A stretch of DNA of 64,000 nucleotides from Limnoperna fortunei (Eukaryota > Mollusca > Bivalvia > Mytilida > Modiolidae). The DNA lies in assembly GCA_944474755.1 (NCBI GenBank), contig OX104117.1:74810926-74874925 (forward strand), written 5' to 3'. A program made the position numbers and the translations under genes. Position 1 is the stretch's first letter, and every line of letters starts with the position of its first letter. Below the pieces are notes generated by a model. It made no database searches. It worked only from the letters and a program-made list of their open reading frames with translations, and was not told the origin of the DNA. Of this stretch, positions 11,385 to 20,197 are shown in pieces.

Positions 11385-11424
11385 TACTGAATATATCTGA
11401 AATATTGCTTGTTGGATGTTAAAC

Positions 11425-11458
<34 letters not shown>
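11385..11458 (+). mobile_element. SINE 3' tail, degenerate, with (CAAT)n
   Basis: TATCTGAAATATTGCTTGTT at 11391 followed by GGATGTTAAACATCAATCAA and repeats of CAAT matches the end of the SINE family seen at 16878-17145 (AGCTGAAAAATTGCTGAAAG, GTTAAACACC). No tRNA-like head is evident upstream. It lies immediately left of the TIR element at 11461, whose TA target site is formed by its last two bases. Confidence 0.6.
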
Positions 11459-11460
11459 TA

Positions 11461-11638
11461 TAGTAAACGTTACCGTGTCTGTCCGACGGGTTTTTACTTG
11501 ACAAAATTGAAAACTGCTATCGCATTTGGTCGAGTTTATGGTACTTTTGTAAATCTCATATTACACTTTCTGATATCAACAATTATTTTCCACAGTTAAA
11601 CGGCGTTTTGATATGCGGCTGAATTTTCATTTTGATAG
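11461..11638 (+). repeat. left terminal inverted repeat
   Basis: Pairs with 13137-13313. Shared words include CCGACGGGT, TGGAAAACTGCTA (as TTGAAAACTGCTA), TTACACTTT and GCGGCTGAATTTTCATTTTG. Divergence between arms is visible but moderate, so the insertion is not recent. Confidence 0.85.
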
Positions 11639-11926
11639 ATCGAATTTTCATAGGAAGTCAGCCATTTTTCTTTTCTAAAGGGGTCTAATGTTGTTTACAA
11701 ACATTCGTCCACTCTCCGGCGCAGAGAACATAACTGGTTTCCAGATATAAAAAAGGCTGGTACGCAATTTAAAGTGGTACGGTCGGAACCGTACCGGTCG
11801 TACTGCTTGCTACACCTGGCATATTCACTATTATAGTTCGGCTACTAGGTGGTAGACCTCATAAACGGAGCAAAAATGAATTATACATTTATATAGTTAC
11901 TGTATATAATAAGCAGTTGTACTTAC

Positions 11927-12201
11927 TTGTGTATTAAGAATACAGCATTTCAAGTTGGAAGACTTTAGACAACTAAGTTGTTCCTCTTAGATGATGGACA
12001 AAGGAGAAAACACTATTACAGTGCCCTCCAAGACATATACGGCACCATTTGATATACTAAACTTTTAACATAACCGGTTGGCAATATCCCGATCATATCT
12101 TTACCCCCTGCTTTTAAAAATTCCAAAATTTCGATTTGCTTGGGTTTTAAATGAACGTTCTCCAATTTAAGCCTTTCTAAAACATTCTTATACTCTGCCA
12201 T
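11927..12201 (-). pseudogene. RecQ-like DNA helicase, first exon relic
   Basis: RecQ helicases are ATP-driven 3'-5' DNA unwinding enzymes of superfamily 2. The minus frame from ATG at 12199-12201 encodes 61 codons: LKPKQIEILEFL (Q-motif-like region), then GILPTGYVKSLVYQ. The latter is the motif I / Walker A position, where family members have GYGKS or GSGKS; the second glycine is valine here. After a stop at about 12016 another frame continues with TVIVFSPLSII and EEQLSCLK, matching motif Ia (SPL, then Q and L positions), with one further stop. It ends AATACACAA directly before GTAAGT (11921-11926 on the plus strand), a canonical donor, so an intron boundary is preserved and this is not a retrocopy. 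The Walker A change, frameshift and stop make it non-functional. It lies within the TIR element 11461-13313. Confidence 0.7.
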
Positions 12202-12283
12202 TTTATCACGGAAACAATAACCGACTTACCGACTTCCGGATTATTTTACGCAAATTACTGAGCCATGAGAGATATCTCTCATA

Positions 12284-12418
12284 ATGTCAACCAATGGTAT
12301 GGCAGAGGTGATTGTGGTTGACGTAGGATACCCAGAATCCTTTGCGTGGAGATTGACATTCGTCTGCAATCGGATCACCTCGGTTATTTCCGCCTATGGT
12401 CGGAAAGTAATCTCGGAG
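12284..12418 (+). CDS. exon-like segment with splice donor, product unknown
   Basis: ATG at 12284 opens a frame beginning MSTNGMAEVIVVDVGYPESF that reaches a canonical donor, GAG/GTAAGT, at 12418/12419. It starts 83 bp from the RecQ-like start on the other strand, so the two look divergently transcribed from a short shared interval that contains the perfect palindrome GAGAGATATCTCTC (12267-12280). The last 65 bp are duplicated in inverted orientation at 12923-13060, including the donor. The encoded sequence matches no family I recognise. It may be an untranslated or leader exon of an element gene, and protein-coding status is uncertain. Confidence 0.35.
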
Positions 12419-12922
12419 GTAAGTGTATGGATATGGACCAAAAATCGGTCCAAATGTGATACGGTTAGCCTGTTTACACAACAACATTATTTTAGTGCGA
12501 TGAAATAGATTATCCTTTAATTATTCAACTATACAGATCTTTATCGAAGCAGAACTAAAAATCAGATAGAAGATTGTATTTTTTTAAACTTAAATTCGCT
12601 AACACTGCCAAAAAATTCCTACTCCGACAACGTTTAAATGGATAAGTATTCGTTTACAATCTGACGTCATCAGAAACAATCAACTAAACGTCATTTTCTG
12701 GTACCCTGACGATGATATCCTCATTAGCCTAAGCGGCCTTCGGATATATATTTGAAGTGAAGCTTGCGTCAATGAAAAATATTGCACCAGGAGACCAGGT
12801 TACTAAACGTCCATCATGCTGACAAGCCAATCAAGTGAATGAACTGAAACGTCACAAGCAAACTTGTGACGTAACAAATTCTTTCAAATCACTGAAAATA
12901 GTTCAAAATGGAGATCACTTAC

Positions 12923-13060
12923 CTCCGAGGTCACTTTCCCGACCCTTGACGGAAATGGCCGAGAGATGTTCCGATTGATTCGTCTGCTTTCGTAACGTAT
13001 TCGGACAAACCGCGAGACTTTTCCTGCCTCAACTGCATACCATATAACTCGAAGGATTTT
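12923..13060 (-). repeat. inverted paralogue of the 12284-12418 exon-like segment
   Basis: The minus strand reads GCAGACGAATCAATCGGAAC, then GGCCATTTCCGTCAAGGGTC, then GGGAAAGTGACCTCGGAG directly before GTAAGT. The plus copy has ATCGGATCACCTCGGTTATT, then TCCGCCTATGGTCGGAAAGT and ATCTCGGAG before GTAAGT. Conservation of the donor in both copies suggests the exon boundary matters to the element or its ancestor. A 76-codon frame over 12884-13114 is open but unidentified. Confidence 0.5.
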
Positions 13061-13526
13061 GAATAGACAACAATGGAATTTTCCTAACGTACACCTCCGT
13101 TCAAAAAAGGTCAAAATTTAGTATGGAAAATTGCTGTATCAAAATGAAAATTCAGCCGCATTTCAGAACGCATATTCACTGTGAAAAATAATTGGTCATT
13201 TCAAAAAGTGTAATCTGAGATCTACAAAAGGATCATAATTTCGATCGAACGCGGTAGCAGTTTTCCATTTTGTCAGGCAAACACCCGTCGGAACGATACG
13301 GTAAAGTTTACTATACACTGTATGTATATATCACTACTTGAAATTTACTATTTAAAATGTATTAAAGCTTTTTAAATTGCATTAAAACTAAAAGCGACTT
13401 CTTCTCTCTCAGACATTTGCTAACACTTCAGTATCAACAAGATAATCTATTACATGTCCGGCGTAGCGACATCGTAATCAATCGTATAGATGGACAATTT
13501 TCTGTGATTTACCAATATCCATAGAA

Positions 13527-13530
<4 letters not shown>

Positions 13531-13560
<30 letters not shown>
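13531..13560. repeat. (AT)15 microsatellite
   Basis: Uninterrupted AT dinucleotides directly upstream of the first copy of the dispersed repeat at 13567. Confidence 0.98.
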
Positions 13561-13562
<2 letters not shown>

Positions 13563-13566
13563 AGGT

Positions 13567-13746
13567 GACTAAGGCCATTCGTTGGTCAGTCTTTGTCTAA
13601 ATTTTTGACAAGAAACACCGTCATTTGTATCGTTGCATAATCTTCTAGTCTTGTATATTATTTTTTGTTTATGCTGTATCGTCATGTTTGTCGATCCGAT
13701 ACTTAATAAGCTTTACTGGTTGGTAGACTCTTTAGACGTTTATATA
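13567..13746 (+). repeat. dispersed repeat copy 1 (180 bp)
   Basis: Starts GACTAAGGCCATTCGTTGGT and ends GACTCTTTAGACGTTTATAT. It is almost identical to 14078-14257 (offset 511 bp), and its second half recurs, diverged, at about 14385-14503. All three copies adjoin TA-rich tracts. No coding capacity. Confidence 0.95.
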
Positions 13747-13843
13747 ATATTTTGAACTACCTGTATTGTGTTTTTACACGATCCCAGTGGACTTATATCG
13801 TTCCATCACCGAATGAAAAAATACTTGAAGCATTTAGAGTTAA

Positions 13844-13887
13844 ACGCCACTGATGAGTCTTAAGTAGACGAAACGCGCGTCTGGCGT
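13844..13887 (+). ncRNA. type I hammerhead ribozyme, intact-looking
   Basis: All conserved elements are present in order: helix I strand ACGCCA (13844-13849), CTGATGA (13850-13856), helix II GTCT/AGAC closing a five-base loop (13857-13869), GAAA (13870-13873), a minimal helix III CG-CG hairpin (13874-13879), the GTC cleavage triplet (13879-13881) and TGGCGT (13882-13887), which pairs perfectly with ACGCCA. Predicted self-cleavage is after C13881. Very short helix III is a known property of the hammerheads in animal retrozymes, including bivalve ones. Only one motif is seen here, so the rest of the retrozyme unit may lie in the surrounding 13740-13960 sequence as a solo or truncated copy. Confidence 0.88.
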
Positions 13888-14077
13888 AAGGAATTTCTCA
13901 CCTTGGTAATTTTGATTACATCTTGTTGGAATATTTGAGGAAAGCCAAGTAACAGCACGGCACGTCCGCGGCTGGCGGACTTGAAAAGCAACTATTTTGG
14001 GTTAGGTTGGAAATGAGAAAGTTTAAGATTAATATGTTATGACTTGTTTACGTCATTTATTTATATTGACATTCAAT

Positions 14078-14248
14078 GACTAAGGCCATTCGTTGGTCAG
14101 TCTTTGTCTAAATTTTTGACAAGAAACACCGTCATTTGTATCGTTGCATAATCTTCTAGTCTTGTATATCATTTTTTGTTTATGCTGTATCGTCATGTTT
14201 GTCGATCCGATACTTAATAAGCTTTACTGGTTGGTAGACTCTTTAGAC

Positions 14249-14257
<9 letters not shown>
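14078..14257 (+). repeat. dispersed repeat copy 2
   Basis: Near-identical to 13567-13746 (for example TTTTTGACAAGAAACACCGT in both). Its 3' end runs into the AT microsatellite at 14252-14291. Confidence 0.95.

Positions 14258-14291
<34 letters not shown>
14252..14291. repeat. AT microsatellite
   Basis: About 20 uninterrupted AT dinucleotides between dispersed repeat copy 2 and the palindrome that follows. Confidence 0.97.
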
Positions 14292-14293
<2 letters not shown>

Positions 14294-14423
14294 TCTAGAG
14301 AATTATGCAACGATACAAATATAAAGATGTTTCTACTATAAAATAGTTATATTAATAAATAACTATTTTATAGTAGAAACATCTTTATATTTGTATCGTT
14401 GCATAATTCTCTAGACTTATATA
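14287..14423. repeat. long perfect palindrome, arms about 64 bp
   Basis: AAGTCTAGAGAATTATGCAA and the following sequence to 14350 are exactly complementary to 14359-14423, with a spacer of about 8 bp (ATTAATAA). The right arm continues directly into dispersed repeat copy 3, so the left arm looks like an inverted duplication of part of that repeat. Confidence 0.95.
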
Positions 14424-14499
14424 TTATTTTTTCGTTTATGCTGCATCGTCATGTTGGCGATCCGATACTTAGTAAGTGTATTGGTTGGTAGCTTCCTTT

Positions 14500-14503
<4 letters not shown>
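14385..14503 (+). repeat. dispersed repeat copy 3, partial
   Basis: TTGTATCGTTGCATAATTCT at 14391 onward, then GATCCGATACTTAGTAAGTG and TTGGTTGGTAGCTTCCTTTA, corresponds to the second half of copies 1 and 2 with more divergence. It ends at the AT tract 14504-14550. Confidence 0.85.

Positions 14504-14550
<47 letters not shown>
14504..14550. repeat. AT microsatellite
   Basis: Uninterrupted AT dinucleotides closing the repeat cluster that starts at 13531. Confidence 0.97.
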
Positions 14551-14552
<2 letters not shown>

Positions 14553-15363
14553 ACATGTTTATGACATTAATTCTGATTTCAATGAATAATACATTACCTT
14601 CAGCAAGACATCTACACCTGTGACTGCTATAATTAGGCAATATACCGAGATATACGTCTGATAGGAACACTAAATCAATCAGGATTAATTGTAAACATTG
14701 ATATATAGGGAAAATAATAGCCACTCTTGTACCAGACAATGTACGAAACTAGGTAGATGTTAAAAAAAATAATAAAGACAAAACGAGTATCAGAACTGTA
14801 AAGAATGCCTATGCATGACATGTACAATCCTTTGTTTTGCGCAATCCGGGGTGGGGGGGGGGGAGGTGGAAGATTGAGCGTTCTATGTTCAGATCTAACT
14901 CGTACGTTTTGATTCTCAGCAAAGGACATAGAGACAATGATTGTTGGGATTAATCAAAATAATGTACCCTGGAGATGTTACAAGTCTAACCGTCGACAAT
15001 AATTATATACATTTGCAGTACAGAGTTTGTACTATACAGTGTTCAAGCCATGATAAAACAATCAAATGGTATTAAACAACACTGTGCAATACATAATAAA
15101 AATCGAATGTCAGGTTGATGTATGTTCACATTTCTCGTCAGTTTCTAGACGTAAACATTCATCGTTTTGCTTGATTGTGCAGTTTTTCTCTGTTATCAAT
15201 TCTTGAAAATGACCTTCTGAATCCCGTGTTTAATTTAGCGAATTCTAGATACCGTGCAGTAACTGAAAAAAAAACTCGCGGCCATACATCATACATCAAT
15301 ATATTACACTGTAAGTCACGAGAGAATGTCAATTTATCAGAATTGATATAAATTTACATGCTT
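14551..15363. other. no gene recognised
   Basis: A guanine-rich run near 14849-14866 (up to eleven consecutive G) is the only compositional feature. Frames at 14503-14739 and 14675-14929 (minus) overlap simple sequence or lack motifs. Confidence 0.5.
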
Positions 15364-16877
15364 AGTAGTAGGATGTCAGCTCCATAGTAGTGGAAGCGCG
15401 CTCCAGAGTAGTGTGATGGCCGTTCCATAGTATAGATGTCGGCTCCATAGTAGTGGAAGCGCGCTCCAGAGTAGTGTGATGGCCGTTCCATAGTAGTTAA
15501 ATGTCGGCTCCATAGTAGTGAAAGCGCACTCCAGAGTAGTGGGATGACAGTTCCATAGTATAGATGTCGGCTCCATAGTAGTGAAAGCGCGCTCCAGAGT
15601 AGTGTGATGGCCGTTCCATAGTATAGATGTCGGCTCCATAGTAGTGGAAGCGCGCTCCAGAGTAGTGGGATGACCGTTCCATAGTATAGATGTCGGCTCC
15701 ATAGTAGTGGAAGCGCGCTCCAGAGTAGAGTGATGGCCGTTCCATAGTATAGATGTCGGCTCCATAGTAGTGGAAGCGCGCTCCAGAGTAGTGTGATGGC
15801 CGTTCCATAGTATAGATGTCGGCTCCATATTAGTGGAAGCGCGCTCCAGAGTAGTGGGATGACCGTTCCATAGTATAGATGTCGGCTCCATAGTAGTGGA
15901 AGCGCGTTCCAGAGTAGTGTGATGGCCGTTCCATAGTAGTTAAATGTCGGCTCCATAGTAGTGAAAGCGCACTCCAGAGTAGTGGGATGACCGTTCTATA
16001 GTATAGATGTCGGCTCCATAGTAGTGGAAGCGCGCTACAGAGTAGTGGGATGACCGTTGCATAGTATAGATGTCGGCTCCATAGTAGTGGAAGCGCGCTC
16101 CAGAGTAGTGTGATGGCCGTTCCATAGTATAGATGTCGGCTCCACAGTAGTGGAAGTGCGCTCCAGAGTAGTGGGATGGCCGTTCCATAGTACTTAGATG
16201 TCGGCTCCATAGTAGTGAAAGCAAACTCCAGAGTAGTGGGATGACAGTTCCATAGTATAGATGTCGGCTCCATAGTAGTGGAAGTGCGCTCCAGAGTAGT
16301 GTGATGGCCGTTCCATAGTATAGACGCGGCTCCATAGTAGTGAAAGCGCACTCCAGAGTAGTGGGATGACCGTTCCATAGTAGTTAGATGTCGGCTCCAT
16401 AGTAGTGGAAGCGCGCTCCAGAGTAGTGTGATGCCCGTTCCATAGTATAGATGTCGGCTCCATAGTAGTGGAAGTGCGCTCCAGAGTAGTGTGATGGCCG
16501 TTCCATAGTATAGATGTCGGCTCCATAGTAGTGGAAGTGCGCTCCAGAGTAGTGTGATGGCCGTTCCATAGTATAGATTTCGGCTCCATAGTAGTGGAAG
16601 CGCGCTCCAGAGTAGTGTGATGGCCGTTCCATAATATAGATGTCGGCTCCATAGTAGTGGAAGCGCTCCAGAGTAGTGTGATGGCCGTTCCATAGTATAG
16701 ATGTCGGCTCCATAGTAGTGGAAGCGCTCCAGAGTAGTGTGATGACCGTTCCATAGTATAGATGTCGGCTCCACAGTAGTGGAAGTGCGCTCCAGAGTAG
16801 TGGGATGGCCGTTCCATAGTAGTTAGATATCGGCTCCATAGTAGTGGAAGCGCACTCCAGAGTAGTGGGGGGGGGGG

Positions 16878-17145
16878 GCCTCGGTGGCCGAGTGGTCAAG
16901 GTAGTTCGTCTACTATTGATCACGTGGTCTGTCAACACTGAGATTGCGGGTTCGATTCTCACTGCAGGCAGGGTGTACTCGACTCCAATCTTAATTGACA
17001 AGGATTGCCAGTTTTCCTACCGCAGGTCGGGGGTTTTCTCCGGGTACTCCGGCTTCCTCCCCAAATAAAAACTGGACGCCACGATATAGCTGAAAAATTG
17101 CTGAAAGTGGCGTTAAACACCATCAAACAAACAAACAAACAAACA
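16878..17145 (+). mobile_element. tRNA-derived SINE, full length, inside the 63-bp array
   Basis: The head GCCTCGGTGGCCGAGTGGTC has the RNA polymerase III A box TGGCCGAGTGG, as in class II (Leu/Ser) tRNAs. The B box GGTTCGATTCT lies at 16949-16959. The body contains GGTACTCCGGCTTCCTCCCC and GGACGCCACGATATAGCTGA, and the tail reads GTGGCGTTAAACACC followed by (CAAA)n. The insertion lies next to a run of twelve G within a 63-bp unit. SINEs encode nothing and are moved by LINE enzymes. The tail motif is common to bivalve SINEs. Confidence 0.9.
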
Positions 17146-18616
17146 GAGTAGTGGGATGACCGTTCAATAGTATAGATGTCGGCTCCATAGTAGTGGAAGT
17201 GCGCTCCAAAGTAGTGTGATGGCCGTTCCATAGTATAGACGCGGCTCCATAGTAGTGAAAGCGCACTCCAGAGTAGAGGGATGACCGTTCCATAGTATAG
17301 ATGTTGGCTCCATAGTAGTGAAAGCGCACTCCAGAGTAGTGGGATGACCGCTCCATAGTAGTTAGATATCGGCTCCATAGTAGTGAAAGCGCACTCCAGA
17401 GTAGTGGGATGACCGTTCCATAGTAGTTAGATGTCGGCTCCATAGTAGTGGCAGTGCGCTCCAAAGTAGTGTGATGGCCGTTCCATAGTATAGATGTCGG
17501 CTCCATAGTAGTGGAAGCGCTCCAGAGTAGTGTGATGGCCGTTCCATAGTATAGATGTCGGCTCCATAGTAGTGGAAGCGCGCTCCAGAGTAGTGTGATG
17601 GCCGTTCCATAGTATAGATTTCGGCTCCATAGTAGTGGAAGCGCGCTCCACAGTAGTGTGATGGCCGTTTCATAGTATAGATGTCGGATCCATAGTACTG
17701 GAAGCGCGCTCCAGAGTAGTGGGATGACCGTTCCATAGTATAGATGTCGGCTCCATTGTAGTGGAAGCGCGCTCCTCGACCGTTCCATAGTATAGATGTC
17801 GGCTCCATAGTAGTGGAAGCGCGCTGCAGAGTAGTGGGATGACCGTTCCATAGTATAGATGTCGGCTCCATAGTAGTGGAAGCGCGCTCCAGAGTAGTGT
17901 GATGGCCGTTCCATAGTATAGATGTCGGCTCCATAGTAGTGGAAGCACGCTCCAGAGTAGTGGGATGACCGTTCCATAGTATAGATGTCGGCTCCATAGT
18001 ATTGGAAGCGCGCTCCAGAGTAGTGTGATGGCCGTTCCATAGTAGTTAAATGTCGGCTCCATAGTAGTGAAAGCGCACTCCAGAGTAGTGGGATGACCGT
18101 TCCATAGTATAGATGTCGGCTCCATAGTAGTGGAAGCGCGCTCCAGAGTAGTGTGATGGCCGTTCCATAGTATAGATGTCGGCTCCATAGTAGTGGAAGC
18201 ACGCTCCAGAGTAGTGGGATGACCGTTCCATAGTATAGATGTCGGCTCCATAGTATTGGAAGCGCGCTCCAGAGTAGTGTGATGGCCGTTCCATAGTAGT
18301 TAAATGTCGGCTCCATAGTAGTGAAAGCGCACTCCAGAGTAGTGGGATGACCGTTCCATAGTATAGATGTCGGCTCCATAGTAGTGGAAGCCCGCTCCAG
18401 AGTAGTGTGATGGCCGTTCCATAGTATAGATGTCGGCTCCATAGTAGTGAAAGCGCACTCCAGAGTAGTGGGATGACCGTTCCATAGTATAGATGTCGGC
18501 TCCATAGTAGTGGAAGCGCGCTCCAGAGTAGTGTGATGGCCGTTCCATAGTATAGATGTCGGCTCCATAGTAGTGAAAGCGCACTCCAGAGTAGTGGGAT
18601 GACCGTTCCATAGTAT

Positions 18617-20197
18617 AGATTTCGGCTCCATAGTATTTGAAGCGCGCTCCAGAGTAGTGTGATGGCCGTTCCATAATATAGATGTCGTCTCCAAAGTAGT
18701 GGAAGCGCTCCAGAGTAGTGTGATGGCCGTTCCATAGTATAGATGTCAGCTACATAGAAGTGGGAGCGCGCACCAGAGTAGTGTGATTGCCGTTCCATAG
18801 TACAGATTTCGGCTCCATTGTAGCGGAAGCGCTCTCCAGAGTAGTGTGATGGCCGTTCCATAGTATAGATGTCTGCTCCATAGTAGTGGAAGCGCGCTCC
18901 AGAGTAGTGTGATGGCCGTTCCATAGTATGCCGAGTGGTCAAGGTAGTTCGTCTACTATTGATCACGTGGTCTGTCAACACTGAGATTGCGGGTTCGATT
19001 CTCACTGCAGGCAGGGTGTACTCGACTCCAATCTTAATTGACAAGGATTGCCAGTTTTCCTACCGCAGGTCGGGGGTTTTCTCCGGGTACTCCGGCTTCC
19101 TCCCCAAATAAAAACTGGACGCCACGATATAGCTGAAAAATTGCTGAAAGTGGCGTTAAACACCATCAAACAAACAAACAAACAAACAGAGTAGTGTGAT
19201 GACCGTTCAATAGTATAGATGTCGGCTCCATAGTAGTGGAAGTGCGCTCCAAAGTAGTGTGATGGCCGTTCCATAGTATAGACGCGGCTCCATAGTAGTG
19301 AAAGCGCACTCCAGAGTAGTGGGATGACCGTTCCATAGTATAGATGTTGGCTCCATAGTAGTGAAAGCGCACTCCAGAGTAGTGGGATGACCGCTCCATA
19401 GTAGTTAGATATCGGCTCCATAGTAGTGAAAGCGCACTCCAGAGTAGTGGGATGACCGTTCCATAGTAGTTAGATGTCGGCTCCATAGTAGTGGCAGTGC
19501 GCTCCAAAGTAGTGTGATGGCCGTTCCATAGTATAGATGTCGGCTCCATAGTAGTGGAAGCGCTCCAGAGTAGTGTGATGGCCGTTCCATAGTATAGATG
19601 TCGGCTCCATAGTAGTGGAAGCGCGCTCCAGAGTAGTGTGATGGCCGTTCCATAGTATAGATTTCGGCTCCATAGTAATGGAAGCGCGCTCCACAGTAGT
19701 GTGATGGCCGTTTCATAGTATAGATGTCGGATCCATAGTACTGGAAGCGCGCTCCAGAGTAGTGGGATGACCGTTCCATAGTATAGATGTCGGCTCCATA
19801 GTAGTGGAAGCGCGCTCCTCGACCGTTCCATAGTATAGATGTCGGCTCCATAGTAGTGGAAGCGCGCTGCAGAGTAGTGGGATGATTTCGGCTCCATAGT
19901 ATTGGAAGCGCGCTCCAGAGTAGTGTGATGGCCGTTCCATAATATAGATGTCGTCTCCAAAGTAGTGGAAGCGCTCCAGAGTAGTGTGATGGCCGTTCCA
20001 TAGTATAGATGTCAGCTACATAGAAGTGGGAGCGCGCACCAGAGTAGTGTGATTGCCGTTCCATAGTACAGATTTCGGCTCCATTGTAGCGGAAGCGCGC
20101 TCCAGAGTAGTGTGATGGCCGTTCCATAGTATAGATGTCTGCTCCATAGTAGTGGAAGCGCGCTCCAGAGTAGTGTGATGGCCGTTCCATAGTATAG
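18617..20197. repeat. segmental duplications within the array
   Basis: Two offsets are visible. Segment 16887-17843 (SINE from its GCCGAG onward plus array units) recurs at 18930-19886 at a constant offset of 2043 bp. Segment about 18619-18930 recurs at 19885-20197 at an offset of 1266 bp. Private variants such as GCGCTCCTCGACCGTTCC and GTCGTCTCCAAAGTAG are shared between copies. The breakpoints fall at 18930 and about 19885, consistent with a block being copied into the array in one event. Confidence 0.9.
18930..19188 (+). mobile_element. SINE copy 2, duplicated with the array
   Basis: Identical in structure to 16878-17145 but starts abruptly at GCCGAGTGG, having lost the first 9 bp of the head, so the A box is damaged. 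It shares the downstream array variants of copy 1 at a fixed 2043-bp offset. It therefore arose by DNA duplication and not by a second insertion. Confidence 0.93.

Larger units (their letters stand above)
11461..13313. mobile_element. TIR-bounded DNA element carrying a RecQ-like helicase exon
   Basis: Inverted ends of about 178 bp (11461-11638 and 13137-13313) begin TAGTAAACGTTACCGT on the left and, inverted, TAGTAAACTTTACCGT on the right. They are flanked by TA on both sides (11459-11460 and 13314-13315), consistent with a TA target duplication. Inside are a minus-strand exon with RecQ helicase motifs (11927-12201) and, divergently, two paralogous exon-like segments each ending in a perfect GTAAGT donor (12284-12418 plus and 12923-13060 minus). 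No transposase is visible, so this copy is non-autonomous. Either the element family encodes the helicase and this is a deleted copy, or it has captured part of a host gene. I cannot assign it to a known superfamily. Confidence 0.75.

Noticed and set aside
14849..14866. G-run as a G-quadruplex regulatory site
   Set aside because: It is a near-homopolymer run without separated G tracts or gene context; a length error in sequencing is also likely.
16878..16960. Functional tRNA-Leu or tRNA-Ser gene
   Set aside because: A and B boxes are present, but the sequence continues into a SINE body and the cloverleaf does not close. Same conclusion for 47153-47229.
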